DNA from: VRUE01 sp963837735
GTDB taxonomy: Bacteria > Actinomycetota > Thermoleophilia > Solirubrobacterales > 70-9
Assembly: GCA_963837735.1 (NCBI GenBank)
Contig: CAWIOM010000018.1
Location: 1-25,264, forward strand
Length of the DNA stretch: 25,264 nucleotides
Direction of reading: 5' to 3'
The notes below the pieces were generated by a model. The model was given only the letters and a program-made list of their open reading frames with translations, ran no database searches and was not told where the DNA came from. Both the position numbers and the translations under genes were made by a program. Positions 1-6,540 of the stretch are shown piece after piece; the stretch's first letter is position 1, and each line of letters opens with the position of its first letter.

Positions 1-396
1 ATCCCACCAATCGCGCTCGCCATCGACGTCGTCGCGCGGAGTCTCGCCGAGATTGGGAGCGCCGATGACGAGGATCTCGAGGCCGTCGGGCCCAGCCTCG
101 TAGCCTCGCCACGTACCGGGCGGGACACGCACCGCGTCCCATTCCTTGAGCTCGACGATCTCGTCGTCGAGCTTCATCCGCCCGCTCCCTCGCAGGACCA
201 CGTACACCTCCTCCTGCGTCTTGTGCGTGTGGCCGTACGGAAAGCGATAGTTGGGCGGGACGCGCTGGTAGCCGAGGCCGGAGCTCTCGAGCTCGAGCGC
301 CCCGGTCGCCAAGCGGAACTCCAGGTCCGGCGCGCCGTCGAAGTTGGACCCGAGGTCCTCCAGGTCCTCCTTGAGGTTCCTGAGCGTGAACGGCAC
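1..396 (-). CDS. Cupin-domain protein, C-terminus cut by the window edge
   Basis: Reading leftwards from a GTG at 396-394 there are 132 open codons with no stop before the window edge. The product has a small single-domain cupin fold. Cupin motif 1 is recognisable as GHTHKTQEEVYVVLRGSG, with the H-x-H and downstream Glu metal ligands. Motif 2 is WDAVRVPPGTWRGY, where the usual His ligand is replaced by Arg, so metal binding may be altered. Cupins of this size bind metals or small ligands and act as isomerases, dioxygenases or sensors; the substrate cannot be told here. A TAGGAT box ends 6 nt before the GTG, which supports this start and suggests a leaderless transcript. The next gene on this strand ends at 419, only 22 bases upstream. 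Confidence 0.8.
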   Translation of the reverse strand, partial: MPFTLRNLKEDLEDLGSNFDGAPDLEFRLATGALELESSGLGYQRVPPNYRFPYGHTHKTQEEVYVVLRGSGRMKLDDEIVELKEWDAVRVPPGTWRGYEAGPDGLEILVIGAPNLGETPRDDVDGERDWWD

Positions 397-402
397 GGCG
401 CG

Positions 403-408
403 ATCCTA
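403..408 (-). promoter_or_regulatory. -10 box (TAGGAT) of the cupin gene, leaderless spacing
   Basis: On the minus strand TAGGAT lies 6 nt upstream of the GTG at 396. The same TANNNT plus 6-7 nt arrangement recurs before several other genes in the window. Confidence 0.5.
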
Positions 409-418
409 AGGCACCCCG

Positions 419-1224
419 TCAGAGCGAGCGAGGCTGGCGCCGGTGGTGCTTGGGGTGCTTCTTGTGCTTCTTTACGCACCGGCCGTGCTTGAGCTTCCTG
501 TGCTTCTTGCATTCTTCTTCTTAGCCTTCGTTGCCGATGGCCCTGGCCCTGGCGCCGGCGCCGGCTGGCAGGCTCCGACACAGGAATCCTGGGTCTCGTC
601 TCCGAGCCCGTCGTGATCGACGTCGGGCTCGACGGTGGCATTCATCGCGAACCACTCGTCGTTGAACTGCCCCGCCACCACCGGCGTCGCGTCGCCGGGG
701 ATTTCCGAGCCGCAACCCGGGCCCAGACAGCCGACCGTCCAGCTCTTTCCTTCTTCGGCGGGAAGCACCGGCAGCTCGAAGCTGCCCGGGGCGTGGGCTA
801 TCTCGACTCCGACGAACTGCCCGGCGCTGATCGGCACCTTCGAGTTGAAGGTGTGTTGGACGTTGTGAGCGGTCGAGCCGGAGGCATCGACGGGGGCAAC
901 GGGTTCGACCGGGCCGGCGGCGCCCAATGTGTAGGTTTTCGGGCCGACCGGGGTCAGGGTGCGCAGCTGTGCCGTCGCGGCTTCGCCGACGTCGTCTGTG
1001 TAGAACTGCCAGCTGGTTATGACGCCGTCCGCGGGCGCGCTCAGCGTCACCCCCGGGGGCCCGGTCGCGGTGAAGAGCAGGACGGGAAGCGCGAAGGGGA
1101 CCGCCTGCGAGGTACCGGGGCTGGGGTTGGGAGGCGACGGCCCCACGGTCACAGCGGCCTCGGCGGTGTCGGCCGCAAACAGCGCGCAGATCAAGACGAG
1201 CAGAATCAAGCGAGCACGCGACAC
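419..1224 (-). CDS. Secreted protein with Ca-binding-like motif and Lys/His/Cys tail (frame broken near 523)
   Basis: A GTG at 1224 starts a clear signal peptide (SRARLILLVLICALFAADTAEA, then AAV). An extracellular domain of unknown function follows, with a CLGPGCGS cysteine pair. A D-rich thrombospondin-3-like segment (DVDHDGLGDETQDSC) and a Pro/Ala/Gly linker come next. The literal frame stops at 472 after 250 codons. Shifting by one base in the AAG/AAGAA run near 523 opens a tail containing CKKHRKLKHGRCVKKHKK and ending at a TGA at 419-421. Such K/H-rich paired-Cys tails are seen on the CSLREA protein ending at 8746, so the longer frame is probably original and one base is missing. The gene begins 14 bases after MerR ends and may be co-transcribed with it. 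Function unknown. Confidence 0.65.
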
Positions 1225-1238
1225 GGGCCGGCACGGTA

Positions 1239-1988
1239 TCAACCCTTGCGTTTGGCCATTCGCTCGAGCTGCTTGCCGAACGCCTTCTCGACTTCGTCGG
1301 ACATCGTCATCCGGTAGACGGCGACCAGGGCCTGCAGGGAGAGCGGTCGCAGCTGATCGAGCGCCGCCCGGACCTCGGGCCAGCGCTCCTCCGGGTAGCC
1401 GTCCTCTTCGAAGGGCTTCCAGATGTCCTCGAGGAAGAGCTTGACGAACTCGTGTGAGACCGAACGGCAGCGACTCGCCACCTTGGCGATCACGGCCAGG
1501 GCGTGGTCGAGCGGGACGCCTGTCGCGACGACGCCCTCGGCGGCGTCGAGCAAGGAGGGGAAGGGGGCCTCGAAGCGATCCTCGTCGATCGCCACCAGGG
1601 CGCCCGCGTCGATCGCCCGCTTCAGCGCGTCGTCGATCTCGGTGCCGAAACGGTCGGCCAGGTCCTTGCGGGTGAACGTCTGGGGCTGCTCGCGGTCGAA
1701 CTCGTCGATCTCCCGTTTGAAGGAGATGAACTGCTCGGCGGGACCGAGGTTCTGGCTCAACAGCCGCTCGATCCCCTTCAGGTTGAAGCCGTCGCCCTGC
1801 AGCTCCTGGATCATCTTCAGCCGGTCGAGGTGCTCGGGCCCGTAGTAGCCGACCCGGTCGCGGACCTCGGGGGCGGGGAGCAGGCCCCGGGCGCGGTGGG
1901 AGCGGATGTTGCGGACGGTGATCCCCGTCTCCGCCGCGAGCTGTTCGATCGTCAGGTCGTTCTCGGACTTGGTCTCGGTCGGCGCCAT
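1239..1988 (-). CDS. MerR-family transcriptional regulator
   Basis: A 249-residue protein. Residues 12-85 hold the MerR winged helix-turn-helix: LTIEQLAAETGITVRNIRSH, then the wing with ARGLLPAPEVRDRVGYYG, then EHLDRLKMIQELQGDGFNLKGIERLL. The C-terminal ~160 residues form an acidic, helical sensor-like region with no effector-binding motif or Cys cluster that I recognise, so it is unlikely to be a metal or redox MerR. It starts at ATG 1988 and is divergent from the ferredoxin-reductase/desaturase operon at 2103, sharing a 114-bp intergenic region. Control of that operon is the natural inference but is not shown. A TAGGTT box lies 9 nt upstream of the ATG, so the mRNA may have almost no leader. 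Confidence 0.9.
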   Translation of the reverse strand: MAPTETKSENDLTIEQLAAETGITVRNIRSHRARGLLPAPEVRDRVGYYGPEHLDRLKMIQELQGDGFNLKGIERLLSQNLGPAEQFISFKREIDEFDREQPQTFTRKDLADRFGTEIDDALKRAIDAGALVAIDEDRFEAPFPSLLDAAEGVVATGVPLDHALAVIAKVASRCRSVSHEFVKLFLEDIWKPFEEDGYPEERWPEVRAALDQLRPLSLQALVAVYRMTMSDEVEKAFGKQLERMAKRKG

Positions 1989-2102
1989 CTTGTGTGAAAC
2001 CTATCACTGAACGACGGCGCGCCCTTTGTCGTGACGGCATTTGATGTTACGTTGATCTCCGGCACGGGTAGTGCTGCCAAACACCCACGCAGAGGAGGTC
2101 CG
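1989..2102. promoter_or_regulatory. Divergent promoter region between merR and the desaturase operon
   Basis: This spacer holds the control elements for both directions. On the minus strand TAGGTT (1998-2003) fits a -10 for MerR. On the plus side two TTGAT motifs occur at 2041-2045 and 2052-2056, within GATGTTACGTTGATC. They are a candidate operator or -35 region. The ribosome-binding site AGAGGAGG (2091-2098) precedes the ATG at 2103. No clean plus-strand -10 could be fixed, which is common at activator-dependent promoters. Confidence 0.45.
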
Positions 2103-3212
2103 ATGAGCACAACCACCACCGCCGCCGCGCCGCCCCGCCGCTCCAATCCCGGCCTCGAGCTGCTCGATCTGATGGCGGGACCGCCCGGAATCGACGGCTA
2201 TCTCGAGCAGATCAGCCCGATGATGGTCACCGGCGAGTGCAGGGCCCAGGTGCTCGCGGTCGGGCGCGGCACCACCGAGAGCGTCACCCTGACCCTGCGC
2301 CCCAACCGTGTCTGGGAAGGCCTCCGCGCCGGCCAGTTCGTCCAGGTCTCGGTGGAGATCGACGGCGTCCGCCACAGCCGCTGCTACTCGCCGGCCTCGG
2401 CGGAGGGCGCCCGCCGCGAGCTGGAGATCACGGTCAAGCGCCATCCCGAGGGGCTGGTCTCCAACTTCCTCGCCGACCATGCCCGGCCCGGCATGGTGCT
2501 CGGCCTCTCGCAGGCCGACGGTGACTTCCAGCTTCCCGATCCGCGCCCCGACTCGATCCTCCTGATCGGCGCCGGCAGCGGAATCACCCCGCTGATCGGG
2601 ATCCTGCGCACCCTCTGCGCCGAGGGCCACCCGGGGCCGATCGCGCTGATCCAGTACGCCCCCGACCGCGAGCGCACGATCTACCGCGAGGAGCTCGACC
2701 GCCTCGCGGCCGAGAACCCGAACTTCAAGCTGGCTCGCTCCTACACCCAGGCGCCCGGCGTCGGCGAGCTCGACGGCCACTTCAGCCCGGCCCACCTCCC
2801 GCGGGCCGACCCCAGCTTCGACAGCGCCGAGACCTTCGCCTGCGGCCCGCCCGCATTGCTCGATGCCGTGCGCGCCAACTGGGGGGCCGACGGCCTCGAG
2901 CAGCGGCTCCACGTCGAGAGCTTCGTGCCGCCCAGCCTGCTTCCCGTCGGCGAGCCCGGCGAGGGCACGATCCGCTTCGCCGGCTCCGACATCGAGGTCC
3001 CCAACAGCGGCGCCTCGGTCCTGGAGCAGGCGGAGGAGGCCGGTGTCCGCCCGCAGTCGGGCTGTCGGATGGGGATCTGCCACTCCTGCACCTGCCGCAA
3101 GGTGAGCGGCACCGTCAGGAACCTGCTCACCGGGGAGGTCTCCTCAGGGCCTGAGGAGTCGATCCAACTCTGCGTCTCGGCGCCCCTCAGCGACCTCGTC
3201 ATCGACCTTTGA
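2103..3212 (+). CDS. Ferredoxin reductase with C-terminal [2Fe-2S] domain (electron donor to the desaturase)
   Basis: A 369-residue flavin oxidoreductase of the ferredoxin-NADP reductase superfamily. The FAD-binding motif RHSRCYSPAS is at residues 90-99 and the nucleotide-binding motif GAGSGITPLIG at 156-166. The ACGPP motif near 246-250 precedes a plant-type ferredoxin domain. The [2Fe-2S] ligands are C321, C326, C329 and C357 (Cx4Cx2C...C). It would pass electrons from NAD(P)H through FAD and the cluster to an oxygenase or desaturase. The desaturase begins 34 bases downstream on the same strand, as in mycobacterial DesA3-Rv3230c pairs. The start at 2103 is chosen for AGAGGAGG four bases upstream; an in-frame ATG at 2031 lacks such a site. 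Confidence 0.93.
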   Translation: MSTTTTAAAPPRRSNPGLELLDLMAGPPGIDGYLEQISPMMVTGECRAQVLAVGRGTTESVTLTLRPNRVWEGLRAGQFVQVSVEIDGVRHSRCYSPASAEGARRELEITVKRHPEGLVSNFLADHARPGMVLGLSQADGDFQLPDPRPDSILLIGAGSGITPLIGILRTLCAEGHPGPIALIQYAPDRERTIYREELDRLAAENPNFKLARSYTQAPGVGELDGHFSPAHLPRADPSFDSAETFACGPPALLDAVRANWGADGLEQRLHVESFVPPSLLPVGEPGEGTIRFAGSDIEVPNSGASVLEQAEEAGVRPQSGCRMGICHSCTCRKVSGTVRNLLTGEVSSGPEESIQLCVSAPLSDLVIDL

Positions 3213-3246
3213 TCTTCAGCCCAATTTCAACGAAAGGCATTCCAAG

Positions 3247-4386
3247 ATGAGCACCAGGACCGAAAGCCAGATCGACCTCACGCCGGAGCAGATCGACAGC
3301 TTCGGCGAGGAGCTCGACGCGATCCGCCAGCGCGTCCTCGCCGATCGCGGCGAGCGTGACGTGACCTACATCCGCCGGGTGATCCGCGCCCAACGCGGGC
3401 TCGAGGCCGCCGGACGAGGCCTGCTCTGGGCCGGCGTCTTCCCTCCCGCCTGGATCGCCGGCACAACCGCCCTCTCGCTCTCCAAGATCCTCGACAACAT
3501 GGAGATCGGGCACAACGTGATGCACGGCCAGTACGACTGGACGAACGACCCGGCGCTCGCCGGCAAGAAGTTCGAGTGGGACAACGCCTGCCCCGCCGAC
3601 CAGTGGCGCCACTCCCACAACTACATGCACCACACCCACACCAACATCGTCGGCAAGGACCGCGACATCGGCTACGGGGTGCTGCGCATGTCAGAGGACC
3701 AGCGCTGGACCCCCTATTACCTCGGCAACCCCGTCTACGCGACCCTGCTCGCGCTGCTCTTCCAGTACGGGGTCGCGATCCACGACCTCGAAGTCGAGCA
3801 GATCCGGACCGGCAGGGCGGACATGACCGACAAGCGCAAGATGGCGAAGGCGATCTGGAGGAAGACCCGCCGCCAGAGCCTCAAGGACTACGTCATCTTC
3901 CCGGCCCTCTCCGGCCCATCCTTCCTCTTCCCCCTGGCCGGCAACGTGACCGCCAACCTGGTCCGCAACGTCTGGTCGTTCACGATCATCTTCTGCGGCC
4001 ACTTCCCGGAAGGCACGCACGAGTTCACCGAGGAGGAGACCGAGAACGAGAGCCGCGGCCAGTGGTACTACCGCCAGCTGCTGGGCTCGGCCAACCTCTC
4101 GGGCAGCCGCCCCTTCCACATCCTCGCCGGCAACCTCAGCTTCCAGATCGAGCACCACCTCTTCCCCGACCTGCCCGCCAACCGCTACGCCGAAATCTCC
4201 GAGGAGGTCCGCGAGATCTGCGGCCGCTACGGCATCCCCTACAACGTCGGCCCGCTCGGCAAGCAGTTCGGCAGCGTCGTCAGGAAGATCTGCCGTTTCG
4301 CGCTGCCGGACCGGAGGAGCCGCAATCAGGGGACCTCCCCTCGCGAGGGCGCCGCCGAGGAGGTGCGCACCCCGATTGCTGTCTGA
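3247..4386 (+). CDS. Membrane fatty-acid (acyl-CoA/acyl-lipid) desaturase, DesA3-like
   Basis: A 379-residue integral-membrane di-iron desaturase. The three histidine boxes are visible: HNVMH (residues 89-93), the HSHNYMHH cluster (122-129) and QIEHH (300-304, followed by LFPDLP). Hydrophobic stretches around 58-80, 158-175 and 216-250 fit the membrane core. The family inserts a cis double bond using O2 and electrons from a ferredoxin or reductase, which is supplied by the preceding gene. Regiospecificity cannot be read from sequence; the nearest well-known relatives are mycobacterial stearoyl-CoA delta-9 desaturases. The start at ATG 3247 follows a weak GAAAGG site. The C-terminus carries a charged extension after the conserved core. 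Confidence 0.93.
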   Translation: MSTRTESQIDLTPEQIDSFGEELDAIRQRVLADRGERDVTYIRRVIRAQRGLEAAGRGLLWAGVFPPAWIAGTTALSLSKILDNMEIGHNVMHGQYDWTNDPALAGKKFEWDNACPADQWRHSHNYMHHTHTNIVGKDRDIGYGVLRMSEDQRWTPYYLGNPVYATLLALLFQYGVAIHDLEVEQIRTGRADMTDKRKMAKAIWRKTRRQSLKDYVIFPALSGPSFLFPLAGNVTANLVRNVWSFTIIFCGHFPEGTHEFTEEETENESRGQWYYRQLLGSANLSGSRPFHILAGNLSFQIEHHLFPDLPANRYAEISEEVREICGRYGIPYNVGPLGKQFGSVVRKICRFALPDRRSRNQGTSPREGAAEEVRTPIAV

Positions 4387-4453
4387 TTCACGCCCTCCCG
4401 GGTCAGACCGGGCGAATCGGACTCCGCGGTCCGCGAGCACAAACGCGCGGCGC

Positions 4454-4459
4454 TACGCT
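4454..4459 (+). promoter_or_regulatory. -10 box (TACGCT) of the DUF5661 gene
   Basis: TACGCT lies exactly 7 nt before the ATG at 4467 and there is no ribosome-binding site. This points to a leaderless transcript initiated at or near the start codon. Confidence 0.5.
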
Positions 4460-4466
4460 TGATCCG

Positions 4467-4760
4467 ATGGCCGACAAGAAGACCTTCACCTCTGAGGAGG
4501 CGCTCAAGATAGGTGAGCGCATCGGCATCGACTGGGCCGACGCCCCCTTCGACGTCGACGAGTACCGGGCGGGGCTGGAGGTGGAGCTCGAGCACGGGTC
4601 CCATGACCCTGCAACGAACGTCACCGACGACGACCCGATCGTGACCGGCAAGATCGCGCTGGCTCACCTGAATGAGTTCCCGGACTACTACACGCGCCTG
4701 AGGAAGATGGAGGACGAGGCCGAGCGCGATCATCGCGGTGGTGGTTCTCGCCCTCGGTAG
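4467..4760 (+). CDS. DUF5661 family protein
   Basis: A 97-residue soluble, acidic protein. The middle carries the hallmarks of the DUF5661 family: FTSEEALKIGERIGIDW near the N-terminus, then YRAGLEVELEHGSHDPATNV, then the core GKIALAHLNEFPDYYTRL. Family function is not known; members are small, widespread proteins with a conserved His/Glu pattern. The last ~10 residues (RGGGSRPR) overlap the next possible gene. It follows the desaturase by 80 bases but has its own leaderless-type promoter, so it is probably separately expressed. Confidence 0.85.
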   Translation: MADKKTFTSEEALKIGERIGIDWADAPFDVDEYRAGLEVELEHGSHDPATNVTDDDPIVTGKIALAHLNEFPDYYTRLRKMEDEAERDHRGGGSRPR

Positions 4761-4890
4761 ACATCTGCTGTTTCGCGAACTGAGCCAAGGCGGCTGGGTC
4801 GCGATCCTTGCGGTGGTCGCGATTGTCCTGTTGATCCGCTTCTGGACGCCGTTGCTCGAGCGCCTCGAGCGGTGGTGGAGGTCGCGCTGA
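4738..4890 (+). CDS. Possible 50-residue single-pass membrane protein
   Basis: A GTG-initiated frame of 50 codons overlaps the end of the DUF5661 gene by 23 bases. It reads VVVLALGRHLLFREL, then a hydrophobic helix GGWVAILAVVAIVLLIRFW, then a basic amphipathic tail TPLLERLERWWRSR. The pattern of short head, one membrane helix and Arg/Trp-rich cytosolic tail is typical of small bacterial membrane proteins. There is no strong ribosome-binding site, and a second GTG at 4741 is equally possible. No family is recognised. Translational coupling to the DUF5661 gene is possible. Confidence 0.4.
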   Translation: MVVLALGRHLLFRELSQGGWVAILAVVAIVLLIRFWTPLLERLERWWRSR

Positions 4891-4909
4891 GTCCGGCGTA
4901 TTCGGCGGT

Positions 4910-4915
4910 TAGGAT
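4910..4915 (+). promoter_or_regulatory. -10 box (TAGGAT) upstream of the truncated tRNA-Thr
   Basis: TAGGAT lies 19 bases before the truncated tRNA. The intact tRNA-Thr copies at 8642 and 13165 have TAGGCT about 16 bases upstream. The promoter-like box therefore stayed with the truncated 5' half, whereas the full-length copy at 6099 has no comparable box. Confidence 0.4.
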
Positions 4916-4923
4916 TCTCAACA

Positions 4924-4972
4924 AGCCAAAATCTGCCCGGATAGCTCAGTTGGTAGAGCACTTCCATGGTAA
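4924..4972 (+). repeat. 49-bp direct repeat, left copy (attL-like)
   Basis: The segment AGCCAAAATCT plus the first 38 bases of tRNA-Thr recurs at 6088-6136 with one mismatch. It ends exactly at the 3' edge of the anticodon loop. This is the expected footprint of site-specific insertion in a tRNA gene. Confidence 0.65.
4935..4972 (+). pseudogene. Truncated tRNA-Thr(GGT), 5' half only
   Basis: It matches nucleotides 1-38 of the intact tRNA-Thr copies without a mismatch to the 8642 and 13165 copies: acceptor 5' strand GCCCGGA, the D arm, CTTCC of the anticodon stem and the whole loop ATGGTAA. Homology then stops abruptly, so the 3' anticodon strand, variable loop, T arm and acceptor 3' strand are absent. 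It cannot form a tRNA. Confidence 0.85.
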
Positions 4973-5001
4973 TCCCGGCTTTGAGGCGTCCGCCTGGGTC
5001 T

Positions 5002-5029
5002 AGTTTTTGGCTTCGTTAAGCCAAAAACT
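5002..5029. repeat. Perfect 12-bp inverted repeat (hairpin) at the element's left side
   Basis: AGTTTTTGGCTT, loop CGTT, AAGCCAAAAACT. The right arm plus CTG resembles the sequence immediately upstream of the tRNA copies at 4935 and 6099. There is no trailing T-run in either direction beyond the stem, so a recombination or replication role is at least as likely as termination. Confidence 0.6.
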
Positions 5030-5204
5030 GAAACCCATTACGCCGCGCTCAGTGCAGGTGAGACCGGTGCGTCTCAGGCGTGGAAAACCAAATGCCTCCC
5101 ATCGAATGGGAGGTCTTACAGACCGCGATCGGTGCAACGAGCAAGGGACTCCGAACTCGCCGTCTAACAGAAGTAGGCCGGACGCTGGAAGTCCCGGGCA
5201 AACT

Positions 5205-5771
5205 ATGGATCCAGATGCGAAGAAGATCGTCGATCAGGCCTGGGAGGTCCTGCCGCTGACCCATCGCGAACTGCTCGTTGAGATCCGGGCCGATCAGCGG
5301 GCCATTCACTGTGGACCCCTCGGCTCGTACGCGAACACGCTCTTGACATCGGCCGGCTGCGCGACGCTCGCCAAAGCAGACGAGCTGTCCCGTAACGAGG
5401 CGCTCGGCCTATGGCTTTCCGACCTTCGGCTCATTCTGATCAATGTCTGCCATGAGTCCTTAGTGGGCCTTGATGCGACAAGCCGAGTGGCGGCTTTGGC
5501 CCATGTGGCGTGGCACGAGTGGGGGCATGCATTGGGCTTGACCCAGGCAGGCGAGGACGATGTCGCCGATGGCCCCCGCCTCTTGGAGCTGCTTCCGCCC
5601 GAGATAGCCGAGAACATCCGCTCGGCCGGGTACGGTCGTCGCGAATATACGCACGAGGTCGTCGCTGACCTGTATGCCGTATTGATGATGCGGCGAAGAC
5701 GAGAGATGACGCAGATGCCAAGCTGGCTAAATCCGGAGCTACGCGACTTGCTCGAAAGGGTCCTGCCATGA
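5205..5771 (+). CDS. HEWGH zinc-metallopeptidase-like protein (cargo of the tRNA-bounded element)
   Basis: A 188-residue protein starting at ATG 5205. The frame is open further upstream to 5007, but that part overlaps the hairpin and has the composition of non-coding DNA. HEWGH at residues 104-108 (context AHVAWHEWGHALGL) is a HExxH zinc-protease motif. A second block, THEVVADLYAVLMM (149-162), resembles the acidic third-ligand region of gluzincins and of ImmA/IrrE-type peptidases. No signal peptide or membrane helix is seen, so it should act in the cytoplasm. It overlaps the next gene by ATGA. ImmA-like peptidases often cleave repressors in mobile elements; whether this one does is inference. 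No exact family is recognised. Confidence 0.75.
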   Translation: MDPDAKKIVDQAWEVLPLTHRELLVEIRADQRAIHCGPLGSYANTLLTSAGCATLAKADELSRNEALGLWLSDLRLILINVCHESLVGLDATSRVAALAHVAWHEWGHALGLTQAGEDDVADGPRLLELLPPEIAENIRSAGYGRREYTHEVVADLYAVLMMRRRREMTQMPSWLNPELRDLLERVLP

Positions 5772-5938
5772 AGCCTCATGCGAAGGTGCCACCCGGCTAC
5801 CTCCTACCGGCAAACAAAAACATGGCGGATGTCTTGCGCCTGAACGAGGAGCTTCTGGCAAGCGAGTCTCAAGGCCAAGCTCGATCGGGCACAAAGCGAC
5901 GTCGGGACGAAGGCGGGGAGACCCCAAAAAAGCGTTAA
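5768..5938 (+). CDS. 56-residue highly charged protein, translationally coupled to the metallopeptidase
   Basis: The ATG at 5768 overlaps the stop codon of the peptidase gene (ATGA), a strong sign of coupled translation. The product begins MKPHAKVPPGYLLPANKN, has a short helix (MADVLRLNEELLASES) and ends in a basic tail (GTKRRRDEGGETPKKR). No family is recognised. Its size, coupling and position suggest a partner such as an inhibitor, substrate or antitoxin of the peptidase, but that is inference. Confidence 0.6.
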   Translation: MKPHAKVPPGYLLPANKNMADVLRLNEELLASESQGQARSGTKRRRDEGGETPKKR

Positions 5939-6073
5939 TCGTCCTTGCAAGGCTCGGACCTCTAACATCCTGCCCGCAACCTGAAGTTGGCTCCTCAAGC
6001 CAGATCGCTCATCCGGTCATGGGACTGATGGGCTCCCATCTGAACTTGGGGGGTCTACTTCAAGAAGCGCACT

Positions 6074-6087
6074 TTTTGGCTCAATAG

Positions 6088-6095
<8 letters not shown>
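6074..6095. repeat. Perfect 9-bp inverted repeat abutting the right direct repeat
   Basis: TTTTGGCTC, loop AATA, GAGCCAAAA. Its right arm overlaps the first bases of the 49-bp direct repeat and lies 4 bases before the tRNA. It shares the TTTTGGCT/AGCCAAAA core with the hairpin at 5002-5029. Confidence 0.6.
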
Positions 6096-6171
<76 letters not shown>

Positions 6172-6196
6172 TGCAGAAGGGCCGTGACTCGGGGGA

Positions 6197-6212
6197 GTGT
6201 GAATATACGCAC
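6197..6212. promoter_or_regulatory. Operator-like palindrome 1 upstream of the HTH gene
   Basis: GTGTGAATATACGCAC, an imperfect palindrome centred on ATAT. It is the first of three related sites spaced 37-38 bp centre to centre before and across the HTH gene start. Confidence 0.45.
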
Positions 6213-6232
6213 AATGGGCCGCGCAAACCGGG

Positions 6233-6252
6233 TTGTGCTGATATCCGCATAA
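6233..6252. promoter_or_regulatory. Operator-like palindrome 2 (best copy)
   Basis: TTGTGCTGATATCCGCATAA is palindromic at 16 of 20 positions around the central GATATC-like core. It lies upstream of the -10 box at 6261, where a bound repressor would block polymerase. Confidence 0.55.
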
Positions 6253-6260
6253 ATCGTTCG

Positions 6261-6266
6261 TATTCT
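6261..6266 (+). promoter_or_regulatory. -10 box (TATTCT) of the hipB-like gene
   Basis: TATTCT ends exactly 7 nt before GTG 6274. This matches the leaderless spacing seen elsewhere and favours the GTG over the ATG at 6280. Confidence 0.5.
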
Positions 6267-6270
6267 CTAT

Positions 6271-6288
6271 TGTGTGGATATGCGAACA
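6271..6288. promoter_or_regulatory. Operator-like palindrome 3 overlapping the HTH start codon
   Basis: TGTGTGGATATGCGAACA is the weakest of the three ATAT-centred repeats. It spans the candidate start codons and the probable transcription start. Confidence 0.35.
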
Positions 6289-6540
6289 GAAGCCAACAGG
6301 CGGTTACGCAATTGGCTCGTCCATAACCCACGCGACATCGGACGTGCGATCGCCGGGGTTCGGGCGGAGCGGGGCCTGACCCAGGCGCAGCTCGCCGAGG
6401 AGCTCGGCATCGATCGCGCGTACCTCGCGCGTCTGGAGAGCGGTGCGGACCAGCTCGTGCTCGAGCGGGCGATCCTGGCCCTGCGCCGGATGGGCGCGAC
6501 GGTCACCGTCTCGCTTCCAGAGGAGGACCCCGATGGCTAG
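6274..6540 (+). CDS. HipB-like Xre-family HTH regulator (antitoxin-type)
   Basis: An 88-residue protein whose residues 21-75 form an Xre/HipB helix-turn-helix: IGRAIAGVRAERGLTQAQLAEELG, then IDRAYLARLESG. It ends with the HipB-like tail LVLERAILALRRMGATVTVSL. Its stop codon overlaps the start of a HipA-N-like gene, the usual hipB-hipA arrangement. Three palindromic sites precede it, so autorepression is likely. The start is taken as GTG 6274 because of the -10 box 7 nt upstream; ATG 6280 is possible. It begins about 100 bases after tRNA-Thr copy 2. Confidence 0.88.
   Translation: MDMRTEANRRLRNWLVHNPRDIGRAIAGVRAERGLTQAQLAEELGIDRAYLARLESGADQLVLERAILALRRMGATVTVSLPEEDPDG

Noticed and set aside
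1239..2040. Upstream part of the long minus frame that ends at 472
   Set aside because: It runs through the MerR gene in another frame as Arg-rich sequence. Only the part after GTG 1224 has a signal peptide and domain-like sequence.
2004..3083. Minus-strand 359-codon frame opposite the ferredoxin reductase
   Set aside because: Antisense to a gene with clear FAD, NAD and [2Fe-2S] motifs; composition is typical of GC-rich shadow frames.
4973..4980. TCCCGGCT after the truncated tRNA as a remnant of the tRNA 3' end
   Set aside because: The true 3' end is TTCCGGGCT. The match needs both an indel and a mismatch over eight bases, so chance is likely.
5002..5029. Rho-independent terminator
   Set aside because: The stem is strong but no T-run follows it on either strand beyond the stem itself, and no gene ends just before it. 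The shared motif with 6074-6095 suggests another role.
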